DNA of 53,227 nucleotides from contig JAIXXA010000071.1 in NCBI GenBank assembly GCA_027490975.1, positions 1-53,227 of the forward strand. Direction: 5' to 3'. Shown here one piece after another: positions 8,688 through 16,481 of this stretch. The number at the start of each line of letters is the position of its first letter. Position 1 is the stretch's first letter. This stretch comes from Rhodospirillaceae bacterium (GTDB lineage: Bacteria > Pseudomonadota > Alphaproteobacteria > CACIAM-22H2). The notes under the pieces are model-generated. The model saw only the letters and a program-made list of their open reading frames with translations, was not told the DNA's origin and searched no databases. The position numbers and the translations under genes were made by a program.

Positions 8688-9385
8688 GCGGCAATCTCGG
8701 CCAAGATGCGGTCGAGGGCGGCGCGCGGATCGGCCGCCTGCGTGATCGGCCGGCCGATCACGAGATGGTCCGCACCCAGCGCCATGGCCTCGCGCGGCGT
8801 CATCACGCGTTTCTGGTCGCCGGTTGCCGCCCAGGCGGGCCGAATGCCGGGGACGACGAGTTTGAATTCGGGCCCGCAGGCGGCGCGCAAACGCGCGATC
8901 TCGTGGGCCGAGCAGACCACGCCGTCCGCCCCGGCCGCTTTTGCCACAAGTGCGAGGCGCAGCGCCTGGTCGCCCGAGGGCCCGATCTGGCCGACCGCGT
9001 CGAGATCGCCGTCGTCGAGGCTGGTGAGCACCGTAATGGCGAGAATCCGCATGCGCGTCGGTCCGCCCTTGTCGGCGGCTTCGCGCGCGGCCGCGATCAT
9101 GGCGGGTCCCCCGCTCGCATGGATCGTGAGGAAAACCGGCGCGCAGGCATTTGCCGCGCGCACGCCGCCCGCGACCGTGTTCGGGATGTCGTGAAGCTTC
9201 AGATCGAGAAACAGGGGCCGCGCGCCGGCAACGGCGCGCACGCCCGCCGGCCCGTTGGCGACGAAAAACTCGAGCCCCAGCTTCAGCGCGAAGCGGTCGT
9301 GGCCCAAAGCCGCCAGATCGCCAGCGGCCTCGCGCGGGTCGGCCCGGTCGATCGCGACGAACACGGACGGCAACGCATCGGCCAT
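8684..9385 (-). CDS. pyrF: Orotidine-5'-phosphate decarboxylase
   Basis: PyrF decarboxylates OMP to UMP in the last step of pyrimidine synthesis. The 233-residue protein has the family signature LFLDLKLHDIPNTV, which holds the catalytic Asp61-Lys63-Asp66 tetrad residues, an upstream substrate Lys in FALKLGLEFF, and the phosphate-binding end LGADHLVIGRPITQA. It is the first gene of the minus-strand run ending with cckA and is divergent from pgk across 84 bases. The coupled GTGA overlap with trpF joins pyrimidine and tryptophan genes in one likely transcript. Confidence 0.95.
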   Translation of the reverse strand: MADALPSVFVAIDRADPREAAGDLAALGHDRFALKLGLEFFVANGPAGVRAVAGARPLFLDLKLHDIPNTVAGGVRAANACAPVFLTIHASGGPAMIAAAREAADKGGPTRMRILAITVLTSLDDGDLDAVGQIGPSGDQALRLALVAKAAGADGVVCSAHEIARLRAACGPEFKLVVPGIRPAWAATGDQKRVMTPREAMALGADHLVIGRPITQAADPRAALDRILAEIAA

Positions 9386-9469
9386 TGAAAATCACTCCCC
9401 GTTGGGCGATAGAAGCGGCCCCTGCCGCTGCTTGGGTATACGCTCGTTTTCTTCAGGATTGCCAGTGCC
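9386..9469. promoter_or_regulatory. Divergent promoter region between pyrF and pgk
   Basis: These 84 bases separate two divergent housekeeping genes, so they should hold both promoters. No convincing -35/-10 pair stands out. The pgk side has a T-rich patch (ctcgttttcttcaggattg) before a weak ribosome site. The call is by position only. Confidence 0.45.
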
Positions 9470-10669
9470 ATGAACCGCTACAAGTCTCTCGACGATTTCG
9501 ACTTCGCCGGCAAACGCGTGCTGGTGCGCGCCGATCTCAACGTGCCGATGCAGGACGGCGAAGTCGGCGACGCCACCCGCATCGAGCGTTTTGCGCCCAC
9601 CGTGCGCGAATTGATCGCGAAGGGCGCGCACACGATCGTGATGTCGCATTTCGGGCGGCCGCAGGGGCGCGACATGACGCAGTCGCTGGCGCCGATAGCG
9701 CCGATCCTGGCGGCAGCAATCGGCAAGCAAGTCGCGTTTGCAGCCGACTGCATCGGCGAGCCCGCCGCAACAGCGGTGGCGGCGATGAAAGACGGCGACG
9801 TTCTGCTGCTCGAGAATCTGCGCTTCCACAAGGGCGAGGAGAAAAACGCCCAGAGCTTCGCCAAAGCGTTGGCCGAACTCGGCGACATCTACATCAACGA
9901 CGCGTTTTCCTGCGCGCATCGCGCGCATGCCTCGACCGAGGGCATTGCGCATCTGCTGCCCTGTGCGGCCGGCCGCGCCATGCAGGCCGAACTCGACGCG
10001 CTGTCGGCGGTCCTCGACCGGCCCAAGCGGCCGGTGGCGGCCATCGTCGGCGGCTCGAAAGTTTCGACCAAGCTCGATCTGCTCGGCCATCTGCTCGCGC
10101 GCGTCGACATACTGGTGATCGGCGGCGGCATGGCCAACACGTTCCTGCACGCCAAAGGCATTGCCATCGGCCGCTCGCTTTGCGAGGCCAACATGGCCGA
10201 GACCGCGCGGCGCATCCTTGCCGACGCGCAGTCGGACGGCAAACAGATCGTGCTGCCGGTCGATGCGGTCGTGGCGGGTGCCCTCACCGACGGCGCCGGC
10301 GCGCAGACCGTCGCGATCGGCGCAGTGCCCGACGACAAGATGATCCTCGATATCGGCCCGCTGTCGGTTGCCGAGACGCTGCGCGTGCTAGCTGGCGCCC
10401 GCACGCTTGTCTGGAACGGCCCGGTGGGTGCGTTCGAATTCAAGCCGTTCGACAAGGGAACGACCGCCCTTGCGCGCGGGGCGGCCGATCTGTGCGCGGC
10501 CGGCAAGCTCATGGCCGTTGCCGGCGGCGGCGATACCGTCGCCGCCCTTGCCCATGCGGGCGTTGTCGAGCGGTTCGACTATGTTTCTGCGGCAGGCGGG
10601 GCTTTTCTCGAATGGCTCGAGGGCAAAGAGCTGCCCGGCGTCGCTGCGCTCTATGTGCGCGGCGACTGA
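9470..10669 (+). CDS. pgk: Phosphoglycerate kinase
   Basis: Pgk makes ATP and 3-phosphoglycerate from 1,3-bisphosphoglycerate in glycolysis, and runs in reverse in gluconeogenesis. The 399-residue protein has the N-domain signature [15 protein letters not shown], the substrate-binding [10 protein letters not shown], and [14 protein letters not shown]. The nucleotide domain has [25 protein letters not shown] and [12 protein letters not shown]. The start is ATG at 9470. In many alphaproteobacteria pgk sits with gap and fba, but here it is alone, facing pyrF. Confidence 0.97.
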   Translation: MNRYKSLDDFDFAGKRVLVRADLNVPMQDGEVGDATRIERFAPTVRELIAKGAHTIVMSHFGRPQGRDMTQSLAPIAPILAAAIGKQVAFAADCIGEPAATAVAAMKDGDVLLLENLRFHKGEEKNAQSFAKALAELGDIYINDAFSCAHRAHASTEGIAHLLPCAAGRAMQAELDALSAVLDRPKRPVAAIVGGSKVSTKLDLLGHLLARVDILVIGGGMANTFLHAKGIAIGRSLCEANMAETARRILADAQSDGKQIVLPVDAVVAGALTDGAGAQTVAIGAVPDDKMILDIGPLSVAETLRVLAGARTLVWNGPVGAFEFKPFDKGTTALARGAADLCAAGKLMAVAGGGDTVAALAHAGVVERFDYVSAAGGAFLEWLEGKELPGVAALYVRGD

Positions 10670-10686
10670 CGCCGCGCGCAGCCGAC

Positions 10687-11913
10687 TCAGTTCATCCGGT
10701 TGAAAGGCGTTTTGCGCCGATCGGGCGCCGCGTACATTTTTCGCGTCGGGGCTTCGGTCGCGCTCGGGCGCGGGGTCGCTTCGGCAACGCGAATTTCTTC
10801 GACGAGTGCGCCGTGCGTTTCGCCGCGCCGCCAAGCGGCCACGCGCGCTTCGGCCATCGCCTGGTCGACCGTGTCGTAGAACGACAGCGCTTCGAACAGT
10901 TCGCCCGGATCGATCTTGGCGCCGGATTCTTCGCCGAGCTGGCGCAGGGCGATGAAAAACTCGGTGAACAGCGACTTGTCGATCTGGCAGCCGCGGCAGG
11001 CGACTGCGAGCGCACGGCCGCCGGTTTCGTAGAGGCAGCGCCGCGCGGTTGCAACCGAGATACCCGTGAGCTTGGCGAACAATGCTTCGAACAGCGACCG
11101 CTCGCCCGCCCGGATCAGCGGCAGCAGCATCTTGAGATCCTGCACCTCGTTGCGGTCGACCGCGAAGCGGATGCGCTGCAGCGTGCCGTTGATGGCCGTC
11201 GCCCGTCTGTGGTCGGCGACGACGTCGGCCAGGGCTTCGTCGATCGCTTTGTCGAGCACGAAATGGTCGATTTCGAAATTCTCGACGATTTAGTGGCGCA
11301 GGGCCGCCGAAACCCAGCCATACATGCGCCCGGCCAGGCGCGGATCGAGATCGTCGCGCTTCAGCAGGATTTCCTGCAGGTCGCTGTCGCCCTGCGAATT
11401 TTCGACGAGGGTTTCGAACGTGCCGACTGCGATCGCCGCACCGCGATTTTCGAGCACGGCGCGCACCACGTCCTGTTCGCCCGGGCGCACGAGCGCGTCG
11501 CTGACGGGCTCGGAGATTTTTTCGCGCCGCGCGATCGCCAGGCGATGCTGCATGGTGCGCGAGCGGATGACGCTCAGCAATTCGCTGTCGTCGAGCAGGC
11601 CCGAATGCAGCAGCACCGGCCAGGCCACTTCGATGCGGTCGTTGGCCAGCTGCACGATCAGATTGCGCGGGGCCACGTCTTCCTGGGCCAAGCGCTCGGC
11701 AAGGCTGCGGCGGATCGGCATTTCCAGCTGGTGCAGCAGGCGCTGCAGAATCTCTTCGGCAAGCTCGCGCTCGCGCGCCGACATGGCACCCAGATCGGTG
11801 CCCAGAATCATGTCGCCCATCCGCGTCGCCAAATGGGCGCGGGCATCCGGGCGCTTGTCTTGGGCAAGAAGCAGCAGGCCTTGCAATTGTGTGCTGTCGA
11901 ACGGCGTCGTCAT
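10687..11913 (-). pseudogene. DUF2336-domain protein interrupted by an in-frame TAA
   Basis: Read as one frame from ATG 11913 to 10687, this gives a protein of about 408 residues of the DUF2336 family, whose function is not established. The N-terminal half (207 residues, MTTPFDSTQLQGLLLLAQDK...) ends WVSAALRH at the TAA of 11290-11292. The same frame continues without a gap as IVENFEIDHFVLDKAIDEAL into a second helical half of about 200 residues. The halves read as one repeat-rich alpha-helical protein. The downstream half could only restart at GTG 11259, which has no Shine-Dalgarno. A single base change from a Tyr codon (TAC or TAT) would explain it. It could be a true pseudogene, a two-piece protein or a sequencing error. 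Confidence 0.72.
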
Positions 11914-12061
11914 ACGAGCTTCGGTCCTGTAACGCGCATCTCTTTGTCCGAGACCCACAGCGCGATCATTACGCATTCTAACGCTCGACTCGACACCTGC
12001 ACTAGCACCGCCTTTGGTTTCCGACGCGCTTTTGCAAGCCGTCGTTGCCGCAGCGCACCCA

Positions 12062-12080
12062 ACTTTGCATTTTGCAAAGT
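12062..12080. promoter_or_regulatory. Perfect inverted repeat, operator candidate
   Basis: Eight-base arms ACTTTGCA and TGCAAAGT flank TTT in the AT-rich spacer between the minus-strand DUF2336 gene and the plus-strand small gene. A second looser pair, GGCAAA (12099-12104) and TTTGCC (12114-12119), follows. The placement fits a dimeric regulator of one or both divergent genes. No regulator can be assigned. Confidence 0.4.
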
Positions 12081-12132
12081 CGCTATCACTTTCGCTGCGG
12101 CAAAGGCGCAAAATTTGCCGATCCACCTGAGA

Positions 12133-12147
12133 TTAACGAAAAATTTA
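12133..12147. promoter_or_regulatory. Possible CtrA-binding site (TTAA-N7-TTTA)
   Basis: TTAA at 12133-12136 and TTTA at 12144-12147 are separated by exactly seven bases. That is one mismatch from the CtrA consensus TTAA-N7-TTAA used in alphaproteobacteria. The site lies 26 bases before the start of the small gene at 12173 and in the promoter zone of the divergent DUF2336 gene. The window also encodes a CckA-type kinase, the top of the CtrA pathway. A single near-match can arise by chance in an AT-rich patch. Confidence 0.35.
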
Positions 12148-12172
12148 TCCAATTTTGCCAATAATCGAATCG

Positions 12173-12430
12173 ATGAACATCCAGACATCAGCAACCGCCA
12201 TCGGCAACAACGGCATCCGTCCGGATTCGGCGCGGGTCGGCACTGGGCGCACCGGTACGCCGCCCCGCACAGCCGCAGCGGCCTCGGCGGAGTTCGTGCA
12301 GAATCTGCCGATCCCGGCGCGCGGCGCGGCCTTGGCCGAAGTTCGCCTGGCGATCGCGGCGAATTTTTCGGACGAAACGAAACCGGCGCGCACTTTGCCG
12401 CGCGGCTCTCTCGTCGATCTCGTCATCTAA
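12173..12430 (+). CDS. Small hypothetical protein
   Basis: This is an 85-residue reading frame starting MNIQTSATAIGNNG. An upstream in-frame ATG at 12155 would add six residues. No family was recognised. The sequence is Ala/Thr/Arg-rich with no signal peptide or membrane segment, and its end (LRLAIAANF-like helix, then PRGSLVDLVI) is compatible with a small anchored or regulatory peptide. Support for it being real is the AT-rich promoter-like sequence immediately upstream, an antisense frame that is less plausible, and a position divergent to the DUF2336 gene. Function is unknown. Confidence 0.5.
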   Translation: MNIQTSATAIGNNGIRPDSARVGTGRTGTPPRTAAAASAEFVQNLPIPARGAALAEVRLAIAANFSDETKPARTLPRGSLVDLVI

Positions 12431-12473
12431 CGCTTGCGCGGGCGGCCGCGCGCGACCGACACTTTGCGGCGAG

Positions 12474-12998
12474 ATGGCAGCGGAAAAACAAGTCGGCCCC
12501 ACGCTTCGCACGGTGCCTGAAGGCGACAATCGCGAGCGCCTCGTGTGCGCCGATTGCGGCTTTGTGCAGTACGACAATCCCAAGATCGTGGTCGGTGCGG
12601 TTGTGCAGTGGCAGGGCCGCGTTCTGCTTTGCAAACGCGCCATCGAACCGCGCATCGGCTATTGGACGCTGCCGGCAGGCTATCTCGAACTCGGCGAGTC
12701 GCCCCTCGAAGGTGCAATGCGCGAAGCGCAGGAAGAGGCGTGCGCCGAGATCGCCATCGATGCGCTGCTGGCGGTCTATTCGGTGCCGCGCATCAGCCAG
12801 GTGCAGCTCATCTATCGCGCGGCGCTGAAGGCGCCGCAATTCGGGCCGAGCCAAGAGAGTCTCGAGGTCGCGTTGTTCGATTGGGACGCGATCCCGTGGG
12901 ACCAGCTCGCGTTCCCGACTGTCGCGTGGGCGCTTGCTGCGTGGCGGCGCATCGGCGACGCGGCAATCTTCGCCCCTGACGTCAATCCCGCCGGTTAA
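12474..12998 (+). CDS. NUDIX hydrolase with N-terminal zinc-ribbon remnant
   Basis: This 174-residue protein of the NUDIX family hydrolyses nucleoside-diphosphate-X compounds; the substrate is not evident. The Nudix box is GYLELGESPLEGAMREAQEE followed by ACAEI. It keeps the metal-binding REXXEE core, but Cys stands where the consensus has the final Gly. Upstream, LVCADCGFVQYDNP is half of the zinc ribbon typical of the NudC/ADP-ribose branch; only one Cys pair is seen, so the ribbon is incomplete. The core IEPRIGYWTLPAG is characteristic. The stop overlaps that of the convergent desaturase gene by a few bases. Confidence 0.85.
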   Translation: MAAEKQVGPTLRTVPEGDNRERLVCADCGFVQYDNPKIVVGAVVQWQGRVLLCKRAIEPRIGYWTLPAGYLELGESPLEGAMREAQEEACAEIAIDALLAVYSVPRISQVQLIYRAALKAPQFGPSQESLEVALFDWDAIPWDQLAFPTVAWALAAWRRIGDAAIFAPDVNPAG

Positions 12999-13786
12999 GG
13001 CGCCTTGCGCAGCGGCTGCACCAGAAGGGCGCCGAGCTTCTGGTCTTTCGCTTCGTTGAAAACATCAAGCCCGATCGTCATGCCAAGCTGGCCTTGGGCG
13101 GGCTCCGCCCGATACGTGCCGAACAGCCGGTCCCACCACGGCACCGAAAAACCGAAATTGCTGTCGGTCTCGATGCGGTCGCGCGAATGGTGGATGCGGT
13201 GCAGATCGGGGGTCACCAGCATAAAGCGCAAGGCCCGCTCGAGCCACGCGGGCATCGCGATGTTCGCGTGGTTGAACATCGAACAGGCGTTGAGGGCTAC
13301 CTCGAACGCCAGAACGGCCGCCACCGGCGCGCCCAAAGCGGCGATGATGCCGAGCTTGATCGCGATCGACAGCAGAATTTCGACCGGATGGAACCGTGCG
13401 CCGCTGGTTACGTCGAGATCGACGTCGCTGTGGTGCATGCGATGCAGCCGCCACAGCACGGGCACGGCATGGAAAAGCCGGTGCTGGAAATAGATCGCAA
13501 GATCGAGGACGGCGATCGCGAGCACGAAGGCGAGCCAGTCGGGCACGCCCAGCATCGGCAGCAAGCCGTTGCCCGACGCGGCATAGACGGCCGCGAACGC
13601 AACCGCACCGCCCGGCAGCAGAATGCGCACGACGAGCGCATCGAGAATCGCGATGCCGATATTGGCGGGCCAGCGGCCTTTGCGCCCCAGCGTGGCGGGT
13701 CTGCGCGGGGCCGCAACCTCCCACAACGCCATGCCGATCAGCAGCCCGAAAAAAACCGCGAGCCGCAATGAAGCTTCGTGTTCCAT
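12995..13786 (-). CDS. Sterol desaturase / fatty acid hydroxylase family membrane protein
   Basis: This 263-residue integral membrane di-iron enzyme has the family histidine clusters HRLFH, HRMHH and HRIHH in the expected order, plus NHANI. Hydrophobic segments occur near residues 7-24, 45-65, 80-100 and 150-170. Such enzymes hydroxylate or desaturate lipids, including ornithine lipids, carotenoids and sterols; the substrate cannot be chosen from sequence. The start is ATG at 13786 (MEHEASLRLAVFFG). It is convergent with the NUDIX gene and lies downstream of the tiny Lys-rich gene on the same strand, separated by a hairpin. Confidence 0.85.
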   Translation of the reverse strand: MEHEASLRLAVFFGLLIGMALWEVAAPRRPATLGRKGRWPANIGIAILDALVVRILLPGGAVAFAAVYAASGNGLLPMLGVPDWLAFVLAIAVLDLAIYFQHRLFHAVPVLWRLHRMHHSDVDLDVTSGARFHPVEILLSIAIKLGIIAALGAPVAAVLAFEVALNACSMFNHANIAMPAWLERALRFMLVTPDLHRIHHSRDRIETDSNFGFSVPWWDRLFGTYRAEPAQGQLGMTIGLDVFNEAKDQKLGALLVQPLRKAP

Positions 13787-13857
13787 GCGGATCTCAAACT
13801 AGCGCTCAATTGCGGCCGCACAAGGCCGCTGTCGAATTCGCGAGCCCCAAAACGGAA

Positions 13858-13888
13858 GGGGCGCGGAGAGAAGAACCCTCCACGCCCC
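13858..13888 (-). terminator. GC-rich hairpin, likely terminator of the Lys-rich peptide gene
   Basis: Arms GGGGCGCGGAG (13858-13868) and CTCCACGCCCC (13878-13888) pair over 11 bases with one mismatch and a 9-base loop. On the minus strand the hairpin is followed by a weak T-containing run (TTCCGTTTT). It sits 24 bases after the stop of the small lysine-rich gene and before the desaturase gene. Confidence 0.5.
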
Positions 13889-13911
13889 CAAATGCACCGA
13901 GCAGAAGCCGC

Positions 13912-13962
13912 TTACTTCTTCTTCTTAGCGGCCTTCTTCTTCGCCTTTTTCTTCGCAGCCAT
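13912..13962 (-). CDS. 16-residue Lys/Ala peptide (histone-H1-tail-like)
   Basis: The frame reads MAAKKKAKKKAAKKKK and stops with TAA. It is too short for normal gene finding, but it has a near-ideal Shine-Dalgarno (AAGGAG at 13970-13975) seven bases before the ATG. It lies alone in a long non-coding stretch and is followed by a hairpin terminator candidate. Eleven of 16 residues are Lys, so it would be a strongly basic, DNA- or RNA-binding-like peptide. Lys/Ala-rich tails of this type occur in H1-like and other small proteins of alphaproteobacteria. A short stem (TTTCCG/CGGAAA, 13977-14001) lies just upstream of the Shine-Dalgarno. Expression is inferred, not shown. Confidence 0.55.
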   Translation of the reverse strand: MAAKKKAKKKAAKKKK

Positions 13963-14307
13963 GATGTGACTCCTTGTTTCCGATGGAGTCGGACCCGGAA
14001 AGGCACGTTAGCGGGCGGAGCGGAGCTGGGTGTTTATCCCTGCACTTTCGACCACTAACGGAGTTGGAGCCCTCCCTGAACACGATCCGACCATGGACAG
14101 AACATCATTTTGAACAAGGGCATGTCAAGGAAAAACAATATGAGGGGGGTTGACATCGTGCTTCCCACTACGCGTAGCGGCATCTGCCGAGTCTAGCGGG
14201 AAGGAAAAAACACGACGCTAGATTTAGTAAAGCGCATGCAAGAAACCCGCATAAAATCGAAACAAAGTGAAGGTCTATGGTCCGCTCGATGCGGATGAAA
14301 TTCGCCG
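13963..14307. other. 345-base non-coding stretch between ftsY and the Lys-rich peptide gene
   Basis: No reading frame here looks real. It holds the Shine-Dalgarno and upstream stem of the Lys-rich peptide gene, a minus-strand TTGACA (14123-14128) that could be a -35 for it although the matching -10 is poor, a plus-strand TTGACA at about 14150, and the nested inverted repeat at 14162-14202. GC content drops visibly in 14100-14270. No tRNA or known RNA was recognised. Confidence 0.5.
14162..14202. repeat. Nested inverted repeat of unknown role downstream of ftsY
   Basis: Outer arms TTCCCACTA (14162-14170) and TAGCGGGAA (14194-14202) pair over nine bases with one wobble. Inside lie the palindrome CTACGCGTAG (14169-14178) and the small stem CGGCATCTGCCG (14178-14189). 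The palindrome overlaps the outer arm, so alternative folds compete. There is no T-run directly after it in either direction, so it is not a classic terminator. Confidence 0.4.
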
Positions 14308-15234
14308 CTACTTTTCGTCGTCGGCGAGGTCCAAAAGGCTCGCAGAAAAATTCTGCGCATCGAAAGATTTTAGGTCGTCGATTCCCTCGCCGACACCGAT
14401 CAGCACCGTCGGAGTCGCGAATCGATTCGCGATCGCGACCAACACGCCGCCTTTGGCACTGCCGTCGAGCTTGGTGACGACCAACTTGTCGACAGCGACG
14501 ATGCTCTTGAACGTCTCGACTTGCTGCAGCGCGTTCTGTCCGATCGTCGCATCGAGGACGAGCATCGTGTCGTGCGGTGCGGACGTCTCGAGCTTCTTGA
14601 TCACGCGCACGACCTTCTTGAGCTCGTCCATGAGGTCGGCTTTGTTGTGCAAGCGGCCGGCGGTGTCGATCAGCAGCACGTCGATGTTGTTTGCGCGCGC
14701 TTTCTCGAGCGCTTCGAACGCCAGCGCCGCGGGATCCGCGCCTTCTTTGCCCGAGACGACGGCAACCCCGCTGCGCTGGCCCCAAATCTCAAGCTGATGC
14801 ACGGCCGCCGCACGGAACGTGTCGCCCGCCGCCAGCATCACGGATTTGCCTTGGGCTTTGAGCGTCGCCGCGATTTTGCCGATCGTCGTGGTCTTGCCGC
14901 TGCCATTGACGCCGACCACGAGCACCACATGCGGCCGGTTTGCCGGATCGGGCGCCCATGTTTGCGCAACGGGTGCGAGAATCGCGGCAATGTCGGAAGC
15001 AAGCGCGCGCCGCACCTCGATCGCGGGCGTGCCTGCCGGAAATTTGCGCGCCCGAATGCCTTCGACGAGTTTTGCCGCCACCGCAGGCCCGAGATCGGCG
15101 GCGATCAGCGCTTCTTCAAGCGCTTCGAGCGATTCGGCGTCGAGTCGGCCGAGATTGAGCGCGCGGCCAATGCCTTCGACGAGTTTGTCGGAAGATTTGC
15201 GCAGACCCTCTTTGAGTTTCTTGAGCCAGCTCAT
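14308..15234 (-). CDS. ftsY: Signal recognition particle receptor FtsY
   Basis: FtsY is the membrane-associated SRP GTPase that receives Ffh-ribosome complexes for cotranslational membrane insertion. The 308-residue protein is a compact NG form: a short basic amphipathic N-terminus (MSWLKKLKEGLRKSSDKLVEG) replaces the long acidic A domain of E. coli. The G domain has GVNGSGKTTTIGKIA (residues 108-122), DTFRAAAVHQLEIW, IDTAGRLHNKADLMDEL and TKLDGSAKGG. It overlaps the mtaB stop by four bases (ATGA). Its partner ffh starts about 2.3 kb away, divergent to this operon. Confidence 0.96.
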   Translation of the reverse strand: MSWLKKLKEGLRKSSDKLVEGIGRALNLGRLDAESLEALEEALIAADLGPAVAAKLVEGIRARKFPAGTPAIEVRRALASDIAAILAPVAQTWAPDPANRPHVVLVVGVNGSGKTTTIGKIAATLKAQGKSVMLAAGDTFRAAAVHQLEIWGQRSGVAVVSGKEGADPAALAFEALEKARANNIDVLLIDTAGRLHNKADLMDELKKVVRVIKKLETSAPHDTMLVLDATIGQNALQQVETFKSIVAVDKLVVTKLDGSAKGGVLVAIANRFATPTVLIGVGEGIDDLKSFDAQNFSASLLDLADDEK

Positions 15235-16481
15235 GCGGCGACCCCTTCGGCCGCAACACCGTCATGGCCGACGATGCGCACGCGCAGCAGCGTGCCTTGC
15301 CGGGCCTCCGGCGCAATTTTCACGCGCACGCCTTGTGCATCGAGCCCGTCGCGCCCGGATTTTTCGACGAGCACGTCGGCAAAGCTGCCGATGCGCGAAT
15401 CGAGATAGCGCGTGCGCGCCGCCGCGACCGCATCGCGCAGCAGCTTGGCGCGCCGCGCAACGACGGCAGGTGCGACCGGCCGCATGCGGGCGGCGGGCGT
15501 GCCGGGGCGCGGCGAATAGGCGAACACGTGCGCGGTTGCGAGGCCCGCCGCTTCGACGAGCGAAACGCTCTGCGCAAACGCCGCCTCGCTTTCGGTCGGA
15601 AAGCCCGCGATCAGATCGGCCCCGATGGCGATATCGGGGCGCGCGGCGCGCGCTTGCGCGACCACGTCGAGAATCTGCTGGCGGCTGTGGCGGCGCTTCA
15701 TGCGCTTCAAGACGAGATCGTCGCCCGCCTGCGCCGACAGATGCAGAAACGGCGCGAAGCGCGGCTCGCGCGCGAGCAGATCGAAGATTCGCGAATCGAG
15801 TTCGGCGGGATCGACCGACGACAGACGCAGCCGCGCCAGATCGGGCACGGCTTCAAGGACGGCCGCACACAGATCGCCAAGCCGCGGCGTGCCCGGCAGA
15901 TCGTCGCCCCAGGCGGTCAGGTCCACGCCCGTCAGCACCACTTCGCGCCGCCCGCTTGCGACGGCGGCGGCCACGCGCGCGATCGCGCGCGCTTCCGGCA
16001 GCGAGCGCGACGGGCCGCGGCCATAGGGGATCACGCAAAAGGTGCAGCGATGGTCGCAGCCTTGCTGGATCTCGACGAAGGCGCGCGTGCGGCCCGGTGC
16101 CAGCGCCGCGTCGCTCTCGACGAAATCCTGCCGCACCATGATGTCGGACACGCCCGCCGCGCGCGTCGCCCAGGTTTCGAGTGCGAGTTTGTCGCGATTG
16201 CCGACGACGGCGGCAACCTCGGCCATCGCGGAAAAGCGCGCGGGATCGATCTGGGCGGCGCAGCCCGTCACGACGATGCGGTGCGCAGGATGGTCGCGCT
16301 TCAGGCGGCGGATTGCGGCGAACGCCTCGCGCTCGGCTTCTTGCGTGACCGCGCAGCTGTTGACGACGATGGTCTCCGCGTCGCCCGCCCGTGCCAACAT
16401 GGCTTCGATGCCGGCCGCTTCGGCGGCATTGAGTCTGCAGCCAAAATTAACGACGCGCGGGGCCGGACGCGGCGCGCTCAT
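15231..16481 (-). CDS. mtaB: tRNA threonylcarbamoyladenosine methylthiotransferase MtaB
   Basis: MtaB is a radical-SAM enzyme that adds a methylthio group to t6A37 of ANN-decoding tRNAs. The 416-residue protein has the N-terminal UPF0004 domain with cluster cysteines C15, C43 and C74 (NFGCRLN, NSCAVT, TGCAAQ). The radical SAM motif QQGCDHRCTFCVIPYGRGP has C142, C146 and C149, and HLSAQAGDD, MKRRHSR and IGADLIAGFPTE follow. The end resembles a short TRAM domain. The start ATG at 16481 overlaps the dapF stop by four bases, and the stop overlaps ftsY, so dapF-mtaB-ftsY is a coupled operon. Confidence 0.94.
   Translation of the reverse strand: MSAPRPAPRVVNFGCRLNAAEAAGIEAMLARAGDAETIVVNSCAVTQEAEREAFAAIRRLKRDHPAHRIVVTGCAAQIDPARFSAMAEVAAVVGNRDKLALETWATRAAGVSDIMVRQDFVESDAALAPGRTRAFVEIQQGCDHRCTFCVIPYGRGPSRSLPEARAIARVAAAVASGRREVVLTGVDLTAWGDDLPGTPRLGDLCAAVLEAVPDLARLRLSSVDPAELDSRIFDLLAREPRFAPFLHLSAQAGDDLVLKRMKRRHSRQQILDVVAQARAARPDIAIGADLIAGFPTESEAAFAQSVSLVEAAGLATAHVFAYSPRPGTPAARMRPVAPAVVARRAKLLRDAVAAARTRYLDSRIGSFADVLVEKSGRDGLDAQGVRVKIAPEARQGTLLRVRIVGHDGVAAEGVAA

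Noticed and set aside
9151-12828. Long open frame across pyrF, pgk and DUF2336 regions
   Set aside because: Frame is a shadow of real genes on both strands; composition is extreme in Arg and no motifs are seen.
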